Of a stretch of 23,190 nucleotides of DNA, positions 9,931 to 19,293 are shown in pieces. Position numbers and translations under genes: made by a program. The first letter of the stretch is position 1, and each line of letters begins with the position of its first letter. The stretch covers positions 2,934,619 through 2,957,808 of the forward strand of contig BFEA01000049.1 of the NCBI GenBank assembly GCA_003427395.1. The letters are read 5' to 3'. Origin of the DNA: Chara braunii. Lineage: Eukaryota > Streptophyta > Charophyceae > Charales > Characeae. The notes beneath the pieces are model-generated. The model was not told the DNA's origin, made no database searches, and saw only the letters and a program-made list of their open reading frames with translations.

Positions 9931-10119
9931 ATCGCTTAGTTCAATATGATCCAATTTCGAACCGTCAACCTCTTCCATACAATCCTCAGCTCAAACCTAC
10001 TGAGCTACAGTGACAACTAGTCTGGTTGATGCGCAGTATGAGACACGAAAACAATTGCACAATTATCAGAACAACCATGGACCAATAACGGCTAGCGAAC
10101 CAATCATAGTCTAGACCCA
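9931..10119 (-). other. Ancestral flank carried inside the inversion, with tRNA-like sequence
   Basis: Unrelated to the element. On the minus strand it contains TAGCTCAGTAGG (10007-9996), a perfect A-box, and GGTTCGAAATT (9963-9953), a B-box-like motif with a weak end. A D-arm GCTC...GAGC can pair, but the T-arm cannot, so this is a tRNA relic or SINE head, not a working tRNA. No coding signal was seen. Confidence 0.5.
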
Positions 10120-11661
10120 ATAATCAGCTCTCTTAACCCGTTGTTGGAAGCTCGGGGTTGCGCGATCAGGAAGGGTCGGCACACGAGCGAAGTAAGAGGT
10201 GAGTAGAGTAGGAGTTGGGCGACCTGACGGGCTGGTGCCAAACGCGCGGGATTGACGTGGGCCACGGCGGACTGTGGGCACGGGTGAATTCGACGGGTGT
10301 GGGAGGACTAAGCGGGGTGACAACTGCGTGGGTTGGTGCGTGACGACGGACTGTCCGCATCGGAAAGAGAGAGATAGAGGAACAGAGAGTTGAGGATGAT
10401 GGACGTGGATTTGCGGTTTCTTTGTCTCTTCCCCCTCTTCACCTGTGTACATACATTTTGATTACGGCTCCGGGCGGTTTGCCCGTTCTTATTTTCGTTT
10501 CAGCTTTCTGAAATCAGGACTTGGATTTTTGTCGACATTTGTCTTCGCGGTGTCCGCTTTTGCTTGCATTATGTGTATGATTGTCGAATGCATGGATGCA
10601 TGGATGTTATGCCTGCTAGTTTTGCAGAAAAACCCTGCCCTTGCTTTTTGTTTGTGCTGAATCTTTGCTTGCACCGGATGCAGCGATAGATGCGATAAGA
10701 GTCTAGCCCCGATGTAAATTTCATTTTTGCTTGTCCCCTGATGAGGTTGCGGTATGATCGCATCTTGCATAACCGAGACTTACAAAGCAATTAGGCACGA
10801 AGTTTGGCCCCGCGAGCGCCGCACGAGAACATGAGTAAACGCGATCCGAGTCGCGCCCTTGCACGCATTCACGCACGTCGACTCGCTCACCCCGAAAGGA
10901 ATCACGGCGGAACCATCATCCCGTACGAGCATGATGAGGTGCCACTGAGTCGGCCTGTCCTGCACGTGCTCATGCGTGGTGACAATATCCCGACCCGCGC
11001 TGGCCCATCGGCAATGATACCATGATGCGATCTTGAAACTCAAACTCGTCTTATGACCCGGATTATTTCACCCCTATAATAAACGAGCTCATAAGGACCC
11101 GATACCCTTGTCACACGGAGAATCGGCTATGTCCGCGGGAATTCCACTGTGCCACCACTAGTGACCCTCGGTGCTCCGATTTCCCTTCCCCCGACCACAC
11201 CTATTACTTCACCCACCCAGGATTCGTTGAGATCACCACCAGTTTCCCTCCTTTGCGCCTCCTTCTCACGTACCATCAACTCAGTGTCATTCCGTGGCCG
11301 TCCATAGCCCCCTATTGACCCAATACGTTTTGCGTGAACTGCCGATGCAACGGCACGCAGAGCACTCAGGAATTCCGAAGGCCCAATCCAGGCACGCGGC
11401 GGCCTGCATCGCGTGGCGGCCCCAGACGGCCTAACTTTTCATGACCACCTCCACCACGGAGGAATTTTCTCGTAACCCGTCGTCCAAAGTGTCCTGGTCC
11501 CTTGGCACTTTGAGACCCTTGCGTGCGCACCCCTTGTTTGCCCAATTACATTCATATCCTTAAGACTCCCCTACTTCCCCCAAAAATCCTTGGCACACCC
11601 TTTTTTCGCACTTCTAGGGCCACACCCCACTCCGATAAGGAAGTCGCGCTGGGCGTGAGGT
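10120..11661 (+). repeat. 3' two thirds of the middle LTR (LTR2)
   Basis: Matches LTR3 from about 20819 to 22269. It starts abruptly inside the LTR, about 8 bases past the point where the 277-1069 fragment stops, so the two fragments together make one LTR of about 2.34 kb. It holds TATAATAA at 11075-11082 and a 41-base segment near 11250-11291 that LTR3 lacks. Compared with LTR3 it is missing the final ~11 bases ending CGTCACA before the primer binding site. Confidence 0.85.
11075..11082 (+). promoter_or_regulatory. Candidate TATA box in LTR2
   Basis: TATAATAA preceded by CCCC and followed by ACGAGCTC. The same motif occurs at 7730-7737 and 21723-21730. It is a plausible RNA polymerase II TATA element for the element transcript; start site unknown. 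Confidence 0.35.
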
Positions 11662-11676
11662 TGGTATCGGAGCCCG
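11662..11676 (+). other. Primer binding site (TGGTATC type)
   Basis: TGGTATCGGAGCCCG directly follows the LTR2 sequence. Its first bases match the common TGGTATC primer site that pairs with the 3' end of initiator Met tRNA in many Ty3 and Ty1 elements, here with G for A at position 8. The exact tRNA is uncertain. The left copy has lost this site. Confidence 0.65.
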
Positions 11677-11815
11677 ACACGTGGCTAGGGCCTTAGGATT
11701 GATAGCCCGTTAATTAGGCGACCTGGCTAACTGTGGGCGACCTCGCCCTCGGAACGCGTATAGACGCGACCCTATCGTCACCAGAAGCAGATCGCTTAAC
11801 CGACGAGCAGCCAAT
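11677..11815 (+). other. Element leader between primer binding site and gag
   Basis: Non-coding leader of about 140 bases. Its segment 11759-11777 reappears inverted at 7847-7865. It would include any packaging signal, but none can be named. Confidence 0.5.
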
Positions 11816-13015
11816 ATGGCTGCCAACGTGCAAAATCTAGTTCCACGACAAAATGCTAATCCACCTAATCAACCTGCCCTACGTGCACGAGCTCCCATGT
11901 CACCACCAGATCTCTATATGTTTGATCCAGCGCACCATCTCACAGGAGCATGGCTGGCCACGCTTAGAGCACAGCAGTACGATGATCACGAAGCACAGAT
12001 AAACATTTGTGCTCGAATGGGAGGAGACGCTCATCATTGGTATAGTACCTATGTATGGGTGGATCTCCCGACTTTCGAGCGGGACTTTTTGAACCGATTC
12101 GATTATGTCTACCCTGAGCAAGCGCTATACATGATCAAGGATCGAGTGCAATAACCGCTCGAATCCGTTGCGGAATATCGAAACCGGTTCTACCGAATGT
12201 TCGTAAAAACTGAGCGAGGTGAGCAAGTAGGGAGAGATTTGGTCATTGACGGACTCCGCAGTCGGACAATAAGGGTTAAGTTGCGAAAGCAGTTTTTCCC
12301 CATCCCCCGTACGCTACAACAAATTATGGCCGCCGCGGAAGAAATGGGATGGAAGTTCGCAGCGAACTTCCTGGAAGGAGAAGATTACCCTGGAGACGGA
12401 GATTCGACCGAGCTCGCTCGAGCAAGAGCAGAGTTGGCTGCTTTACAGAACAAATTTGAAAACATTGGGTTTGTATCAGGACCTGTCACCTATATGGAAC
12501 AGATAGGCCCCAAACGAGTAATCCTAAAACCCCGAGCATCTCTGCTCCTATGATGCCCCCGCCCGTCAGGGCATTACCCCCGCCGCCGGTATAGGCCCCT
12601 GTACGATCAAACGAATCAGCGGCCATTTTCGAACTAACCAAAACTTTGATTAGTTTGATCCAAGAAAGCAAAAAGGAACAACGAGAGCACAATGCTCGGC
12701 TGGAAGCCATGATGAGGAACATGCGACCTATTGCGGTGCGTGCCCCTCCGATGCAACAAGGATTAGCCCCCGCCCCTGCTCTCGAAGGAGCTGTGAACAA
12801 TCTGAATGTTTGCTACGCCTGTCATCAGCCCGGACATCTAGCCCGTGATTGCCCCCACCGACCCCCACAACAGTGGATCGGAGACGCACCTATGGCTGCG
12901 TCCCCCATCGCCAACGGACCTGGACGAGTCGGGGCCTTGATGGAAGAAGTAGAGGGTGGGGGAAGTACCCTGGCCACCACGGAAGAGGCCGCCGAGCTAA
13001 TTCCGCTAGATCAGT
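11816..13015 (+). pseudogene. Gag, right copy (capsid + zinc knuckle, interrupted)
   Basis: Gag forms the particle and binds element RNA. The start MAANVQNLVP at 11816 follows the leader. A Retrotrans_gag-type capsid region contains WYSTYVWVDLPTFERDFLNRF and, after an in-frame TAA at 12152-12154, AEYRNRFYRMF. The frame continues to TGA at 12551-12553. A frameshift around 12500-12540 is needed to reach the downstream frame, which has a further TAG at 12592-12594. Next come a Lys/Glu/Arg-rich, coiled-coil-like stretch (LIQESKKEQREHNARLEAMM) and a CCHC knuckle CYACHQPGHLARDC at 12811-12852. Homology with the left gag ends at about 13015, where the inverted piece begins. The RNA-binding end is better preserved than the capsid frame. 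Confidence 0.9.
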
Positions 13016-13590
13016 TTCTCCCCACAGTTTTAATTTTTTCCTCATCTGCCGAAACGAGCTGATCTTTCTCGGTGAGCATGATCAGATCGTTTTTCCTGCC
13101 TGCCCTTTCGACCACTCTCAGTGAAATAGCCAACATAGTTGCTCCCGAGTCTATAATTGCGTTGTAAGGAATTCCCCAAATTTCTATATCGCATTCTGCG
13201 GATTTCCACGGAATGGGTTTAATCCGTAGGAAGTGATCGTCTTTCTGAATTAATCCTAACCGTATCGGATCCGGAGTGCTTGTTGGGTTTTCTTCTGGCG
13301 CGGGGCCTTTGGCTTTTACGTTTGGTGCTCGGGCGAGGGCGAATCGCTTTCGATTCGCTTTGCAATGCTATAACATTCGCTCGTTGGCTTGCTCGGAGAT
13401 CGAGAGTAGGTGACCGATCGGAAGGGGAATCCGATGGTCCAAAGCTTGGATGATGTTTAATACATCGATCTCTCCTGTGACGAAGGTGGGTCCTCCCGAC
13501 TCCATTTCTCCTAAGGACGGTCGCCACTCCGCCACCTCTTTTGGTTCTGGCGCTCGTCTGATTGTTCCGATCATTCCTAGCCCAGGATAT
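13016..13590 (-). pseudogene. Gag-protease linker and protease active site, inverted piece
   Basis: Aspartic protease matures Gag-Pol. Read on the minus strand, the piece continues gag: GLGMIGTIRRAP, a long linker, then IIDSGAT with the catalytic Asp-Ser-Gly at 13151-13143. The piece ends in KTVGRN near 13016. It is opposite to its element: gag lies upstream and the rest of the protease (LDVNTYDVLFGLPALV) downstream, both on the plus strand. The left copy shows the original order up to 8553. In-frame TAG at 13368-13370 corresponds to CAG in the left copy. About 10-14 bases of gag sequence at the left junction are lost. Because of the inversion no gag-protease fusion can be made from this copy. 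Confidence 0.85.
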
Positions 13591-14121
13591 ACCAGAAAAG
13601 TACACGCGCTTCGGGATGTCGTAGTATTAGATGTTAATACGTACGACGTTCTTTTCGGACTTCCTGCTCTTGTGGCGTTACGAGCAAACCTAGATTTCGA
13701 ACGACGATCGATCGTCCTCCGAAATACAGATGGAAAACCCTACGCTGTGCCCATGCGATTGACCCTTCGCACTACTATTAACTCGGTTCCGCGGGTTTCG
13801 CCGATGATGGCAGGGACTCTCCGCATGATCTCCTGGGACGAGCCCGCAGAAGGGAAGCCATCAACTGATGATGCGGAAAGCAGTGACGAAGATGATCCGG
13901 AGATATTGAAATTGGTACGACAATGCGTTTACTACCCGCCGCCCAAAACGATAGCAAGAACGATGCAACTGACCATCCGAAAAATTCAAAGGACCAAGGC
14001 GATGATCTTAGGCGAGCCCGTCGTGCAGATTTCGAGGATGGTCGTTTCTTTGGAACCCCCTCAAACTCTGTACGAAGGGATCGCCCCTCTCCTCGCCCGG
14101 TACAGCGACAAGAAGCATTAA
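13591..14121 (+). pseudogene. Protease C-terminus and protease-RT linker, right copy
   Basis: Plus-strand pol resumes with ALRDVVVLDVNTYDVLFGLPALV, the last strands of the retropepsin fold, then an acidic segment (DDAESSDEDDPE) and a basic linker. It ends at TAA 14119-14121 after SDKKH, a stop shared with the left copy. RT follows in the same frame, so this is either a shared inactivating stop or a readthrough site; nothing in the sequence decides between them. Confidence 0.75.
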
Positions 14122-15978
14122 TGTGATATTACGGATCTACCCAAGTCCTTACTAACCTCGGCCAAAGAAGTTACATTGCTACGCTTGAGGGCGGAAGCAA
14201 GCTCTCTGGAACCCCCTGGGCGTTTTGAAGCAGAAACATACGGACTGGGGATAAAAATCGCAACTAAGGAAGTGTCATGGCAGGATGTTTGTGACGGGAT
14301 TACCCCAGAAGGACACGTGGCAATCCGAGAAGAAGATGCTCAGATGATGGCCACGGTGTTCTCCTGGCGATCGGATCATTCATTCATCTCGGCGCCTCCA
14401 CCCGATTCGACAAAACAATCGAACATGAAACAAATTGACGTTCGGATCTGGGACCAACTTTTTGAACTGCACGTTCCACAATATGTACCGGATGAAATCC
14501 ACCGGGTGATTGCGGATATTCCAACGGAATACGAAGGAGCAATTAGTGTGTCAGACGCTGACATCGGGTTGTCGTTAGTAATCCAACATGAAATTCAGAC
14601 AGGAAATCACTCCCCGATTCATTGCAAACCTTATCGCTATTCCTTGATTGAACGCAAAAAGGCTCTCGAACGAATTCGGGAGTTCGAAGCCAGCGGTTGG
14701 ATTGAACCCGCTACCGGACCTTGGTCCTTTCCCGTAGTATTAGTGCCAAAGAAAAACGGGGCGATTCGCATTTGCATTGATTATCGCAAGCTGAATGAAA
14801 TCACGATCAAAGATGTGTATCCCCTCCGCCGGATTGACGATCTGTTGGATGCGATTGGGTGCGCTAATTATTTCAGCAAGTTTGATATTGGGCATGGCTT
14901 CCATCATATTCTGGTAAGGGAAGAAGATCGATCGAAAACGACCTTTGTGTTGTTTGAGGGCACGTGGCAGTGGGTGCGGTGTCCAATGGGGATTTGCAAT
15001 GCACCTGCCACGTTTCAGCGAGCGATGAACATGACGTTCCAGAACTTTGTCAACAAGACACAGCTGACACAAGGGATGATTAACTTATGCGCGATCGTGT
15101 ATATGGACGATATCCTGGTCTATTCGAAAACCTATCACGGGCACACGCAACATATTGAATGGACATTGGGCGCACTGAGAGACGCTGGGTTCAAAATTGC
15201 GCTTGAGAAGAGCGAATTTTTCCTCTCGGAAATTTCGTTCTTGGGCTATGTCGTGACACGTGGAGGACTGCGGCCAGACTCGAGAAAAGTTGTGGCGGTA
15301 AAGGAAGCTTCGGTTCCCACGTCACTGACGCAGGTTCAAGCCTTCTTGGGACTAGCATCGTATTACCGACGCTTCATCAAGGGCTTTGCCGCGATTGCAC
15401 GACCAGTAACGAATTTGTTACGGAAGGACCAGCCTCTCGGCTAGGACGCGGAGTGCCAGCAGGCCTTCGCAACCCTCAAGGACGCTCTGGCAACGGCCCC
15501 TATTCTGATTCGACCAGACTCCTCGAAGCAATTCATTCTCATCAGGGACTGACAACCGGAAGCTATTTCCGCTATTTTAGAGCAGAAGGGGAACGATGGT
15601 CGCGAACACCTCATCGAGTACGCGTCACGAACCGTGTCGGACGAACGAAGGAACGACTCCGCACCTCAAGGCGAATGCTATGCGGTAGTTTGGGGAATCC
15701 AGCACTTCCATCCGTATCTCTACGGACAGAAGTTTTGCCTCGTAACGGATCACGAGCCTCTGCTAGCGCTGAAGAAACTCACCAACTACACGGGCATGAT
15801 TGGCCATTGGGCGGTGCGACTACAAGAGTACGACTTCGATATCGTCCATCGAAAGACAGAACGACATGGCAACGTGGACGGGCTGACACGTCTGCACCGA
15901 CCTGGCAAGGTACCAAAGGGCGAGGAAATTACACCGTGGAAGGAGCCGGACCTAACCAACGAACCTAAGTACGGATAA
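14122..15978 (+). pseudogene. Reverse transcriptase-RNase H, right copy (YMDD intact, two stops)
   Basis: Same domain order as the left copy. From the first Met at 14176 (numbering origin): GLSLVIQHEIQTG, WSFPVVLVPKKNG, IDYRKLNEIT, FDIGHGFHHI (the left copy has FDIR), FVLFEGTWQWVRCPMGICNAP and the catalytic YMDD at 15100-15111 (residues 309-312). TAG at 15442-15444 and TGA at 15550-15552 interrupt the RT/RNase H connection; both are TGG (Trp) in the left copy. RNase H retains GECYAVV, VTDHEPL and GNVDGLTRL. The frame ends with TAA at 15976-15978. This copy kept the polymerase residues but not the frame, the reverse of the left copy. Confidence 0.95.
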
Positions 15979-15994
15979 GTGGCAGTCCTCCCAC

Positions 15995-17708
15995 GTGGCA
16001 AGAAGCAAAACGGTGGCGATGGGTGACGGAGGTAACCCCACTACCCCTCTCTCCCCCCCTTCCTCTTCGTCTCTCCTCTCCCTCCCTGACAAATTTTGCT
16101 ATTTTTGCGAAGCCATCTCCCGCGTCTATTCGGTCTCCATGCGTCCTAACGGGGAAGGATATGCGGAATGGATAGATTGTTGACAGTGTGTCGCACGAGC
16201 CCATGGCTCGTGCACCCAATACAGAAACGATAGTAAACCGTGGCTGTGCCCCTTGTGCCGGACCAACAAGATTCCGACCGAGGCTCGCTTTTTGGACGCC
16301 ACGTCAGAAGGGTTGGAAAAGACCCGGAAGTTTAGAAGGGCCGAAGTATGGACGGATATTGCCTTAATTGCCACCCTAGTAGGTAACCCCCTCCAGGATT
16401 TCACCAAGGAAGACCGGAGGAGGGCCAACGAAAAGGCTCAGGATTACCGATGGATAGAGGGTAGATTAGAAAAACGAAAAACGAACGACAGTGGGATTTG
16501 GATGATAGTGCCGCATCCGTTCATGTGGTACGACTGGGTTAAGACAGCCCACGAGGAAACTGCGGCCCATTTTGCCGTACGAACCACGGATTCCACTTTC
16601 GACAAAAATGAGTGGTATTGGTCCAATATCTGCGACGATGTGAAATACATTGTCGCCAACTGTCAGGTCTGCGCCGGTGACAAGGCGTCGATTCAGCTGC
16701 CAAGATCGATAGTGCCCACGGTTGTTGAACGGCCATTTCAAAGAGTGAGCATGGACACTACCGACATAATGGTGGCCCCTGACCCTAATAACTGCGAATA
16801 TTCAATCCTATTGGTATTTGTCGACCATTTCTCGAAATGGATCGAAGCGTATCCTTGTCGCACGCGGCAAGCCACGAAAATCGCGCGATATGTCAACCGC
16901 TTCCTCGGAATGCATCAGGATATGGAAGAGATCCTGACCGATAACGGGGCTGAATTCAGAGGAGAAGTGTTAAAGAATCTGGTCATACATGGTGTCGCCA
17001 TACGGAATACCGCACTTTACATGTCACAATCCAATGGGCTGCTCGAAAACGCCAACCGGGTGATAAGGACCGCATTGCGACGAAATAACGTGGCACGGGA
17101 TCCGAGGCCCTGGCCAGCCCCACGAATCGACGGGGCTAAGTCCCTTCCAATTAAGGACCAATAGCGTCGCTTGCGTTTCAATACCAAGCCTCCCAGACGA
17201 ATCTTCATTGAACCGACGGCCCACCAGGGCCACGGCTAGGCACAAGGCCAAACAACATCTAGAGCTAATGGAACGGTCACTGCCCAGGCTGGCCCGAAAA
17301 CAACAGAAAATGACCGAACTAGCCCAAGGTCGACAGGTCCGAAGTTACGAGGCCCGAAATCGGAATGCGGGTCCACGGCCCCAGTACAAATTGGGGGACG
17401 TGGTGCAGGTGAGGAAATGTGCTCGCCAGGGTAAGCTAGCGCCACGATTCTTCGGGCGATATCGCGTGATCGAGCTCGGCCCCAACGGCGTGGACACTGT
17501 GCGTCTCGCCCCGGAAGCCTGTGGCAGCCGATCGGCCCGCCCGATCACACGCCACGTGTCCTATCTTCGCCTCCTCCCCTCTGCTCCATCTCCTTCTCCC
17601 TCGATCTCTCCTTCCGAGGAAGCCGAAGACAACGACTCTGACTCTCCGCCATCCCCCTCTTCCTCTTGCTCCCTCTCTGCCTCTTCGTGTCCATCGCCAT
17701 CGCCATGA
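15995..17708 (+). pseudogene. PHD finger + integrase, right copy (stop and 38-base deletion)
   Basis: Starts MARSKTVAMG at 15995, in a different frame from RNase H. The PHD finger spans 16097-16258 but its Arg63 codon is TGA at 16181-16183 (CGA in the left copy). Beyond it lie the HHCC domain (His 16550 and 16568, Cys 16661 and 16670; here the frame is intact) and the DDE core with Asp at 16754, Asp at 16940 and Glu at 17045 (35 codons after the second Asp). A net 38-base deletion near 17115 shifts the frame, so the C-terminal part reads on in another frame from about 17208: KLGDVVQVRK and FFGRYRVIELGPNGVDTVRL, a GPY/F-like module, then a Ser/Pro/acidic tail to TGA 17706-17708. No chromodomain. 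Confidence 0.92.
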
Positions 17709-18184
17709 GTTTTCTGGAGGAAAGAGCCCTCAGCGAAGCATCGCTTGCACCCCGTGATCGATTGATGATCCGGCAAGTCTATCATCCCCACCTCAGTCCA
17801 GATCTTCGGCGGCTTGCGCACTTTTTTTGCACGGAAGGCGTGTATGCAGCGGCGGTGTTCAGAATTGAGGGCCGACCCAACGCAGTGGTACTGGCCGAGT
17901 CAGTAGCAGTTCATCAGCGAGCGATGTAAGGTGTCACCCGCATATCGGTCGTCATCAACTTTCGTGGCGATCTCTCCACGCTCCTCCCTTTACGACATTC
18001 GGCGGTGAGGACATCGCTGCGCGCGTGGGCAAACGATCTGGTCGCCGAGTGGNCCCAGCTTCTGGCTCGCCCCGGGGACACGGTCGCGCCGACACGAGCG
18101 ATCAAATACGACGGCCTTCAGATGTACCAGCGTGATCCGCCGGCGGTTCTCCCTGTTGTTGTTCCCTTCCCTCGCCCCCAATGA
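17705..18184 (+). pseudogene. Accessory ORF3, right copy (one internal TAA)
   Basis: ATG at 17705 overlaps the integrase TGA as ATGA. Residues 1-74 read MSFLEERALS...VHQRAM, then TAA at 17927-17929. The same frame continues GVTRISVVINFRGD to PFPRPQ and TGA 18182-18184, overlapping the ATG of ORF4. The two ATGA overlaps in a row suggest coupled translation (inference). No known domain; the protein is basic to neutral without evident membrane segments. The first 74 residues are the same in both copies apart from an N-containing codon. The N at 18053 is G on the coding strand in the other copy. Confidence 0.6.
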
Positions 18185-19293
18185 GTCTCTCTCCGATCTC
18201 CGTTTTCTATCTCCCCTCCACCTTCCCCACCTTCTGGCAGTCCGATATCCACCCTCGCCTTTCCTACTGCCTAACGATCCTTGTTGTCCCTGACGTTCAT
18301 CCCCCACACTGGAAAATGTGGCGCAAAGACTTCGTCGAGCTTTCACTGTGCTTGGTCGAGGTGCGGCTGGCGTGGACCGAGGACGAGGCGCGCCCGCCTT
18401 GCATAGAGCGCCTGAAGTTGTTGTTCATCCAGGCTTGGCGAACCAACGTGGAGGGAGAACTCCTCGTGTTCCTGTTCGGTACAGTACGGCCCGGACATCA
18501 GGAACTCCTCGCGCAAGAACTCGCGATCCCGGTAGCGCAGCTGGCGGACGATCTCTCTCTCGACATCATCTCGCAAGACGACCAGCACCCGATTCCTCAT
18601 GTGCTTTCTCGCACGTTGACACCGTATCTCCAGTGGTCGGCTTGTGTGGAGGGAGCCGCAGAGCACATCCCGCCGTCACAGCAACAGTATTTGGATCCCC
18701 GGACGGTTTGTGATCCTGGCTTCTTCAAGCATCCCACGGCAGAGCAGCTTGCTGCCATTCGAGAGGAAGAAGAGGAGGAAGAAAGCACTGAGAGTGACAA
18801 AGTAGAAGACGAGCGGGAAGAAAGTGGCGAAAGCGACGAAGTACTCGGGGAAGAGGACGAAACCCCCGAAGAAGGAAGCTATAGCGAGCATAGCGAGGGG
18901 GAGCAGAGCGAAGAAGAAGAAGAAGACGATGAAGGAGAAGAGGAGAACGAAGAAGGATCTGCGGAATCAAAGTGGGAAGCTGTGCCGGAAGAAGCGTTGC
19001 GCACGGGCACGGAGGCTGAAGATCCGGAGGCGGCCCGCAAAAGAGAAGAAACCGCGGCCGGGAAGAGGGAACTAGAGTTTGCGAGCGGGGCAAGCTTGCA
19101 CGTCCACGACGACCCAAACCAAGATCCGAAGCCGCCCCGACCAGAACATGGCGACCTCACAGCCACGACTCCGACCCCATCAACACGGCGACGAAGTCGA
19201 TCCCCCTCCTCCCCAACCCGTCCCCCAGTTCGCCGACGTACCGATACGGGCGATCAGCCTTCGTCCCCGATTACTCTTTCGCCATCCTCTTGA
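18181..19293 (+). CDS. Accessory ORF4, right copy, intact 370-residue acidic-tail protein
   Basis: The only long accessory frame with no stop. Start MSLSPISVFY at 18181, overlapping the ORF3 stop. Residues 1-190 look globular, with hydrophobic segments such as LSYCLTILVVPDVHPPHW and FVELSLCLVEVRLAW. Residues about 194-263 are almost all Glu/Asp/Ser/Gly, then a mixed Glu/Arg/Ala helix-like part. Residues about 335-358 are Arg/Ser/Pro rich (RRRSRSPSSPTRPP), resembling a nuclear signal or nucleic-acid-binding tail. Family not recognised. It lies between integrase and the 3' LTR, where env-like or additional genes occur in other LTR elements, but has no signal peptide or clear transmembrane helix. 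Whether it is expressed is unknown, since the element is broken. Confidence 0.7.
   Translation: MSLSPISVFYLPSTFPTFWQSDIHPRLSYCLTILVVPDVHPPHWKMWRKDFVELSLCLVEVRLAWTEDEARPPCIERLKLLFIQAWRTNVEGELLVFLFGTVRPGHQELLAQELAIPVAQLADDLSLDIISQDDQHPIPHVLSRTLTPYLQWSACVEGAAEHIPPSQQQYLDPRTVCDPGFFKHPTAEQLAAIREEEEEEESTESDKVEDEREESGESDEVLGEEDETPEEGSYSEHSEGEQSEEEEEDDEGEEENEEGSAESKWEAVPEEALRTGTEAEDPEAARKREETAAGKRELEFASGASLHVHDDPNQDPKPPRPEHGDLTATTPTPSTRRRSRSPSSPTRPPVRRRTDTGDQPSSPITLSPSS

Noticed and set aside
9950-10016. Functional tRNA gene on the minus strand
   Set aside because: The A-box is perfect but the T-arm does not pair and no acceptor stem forms; a relic or SINE head fits better.
14208-14222. 15-base match GGAACCCCCTGGGCG also at 19996-20010
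   Set aside because: One exact 15-mer in 23 kb on both strands is not clearly beyond chance, and the surroundings do not align.
17340-17708. Chromodomain after integrase
   Set aside because: After the GPY/F-like module the sequence is a Ser/Pro/acidic tail without the aromatic residues of a chromodomain.
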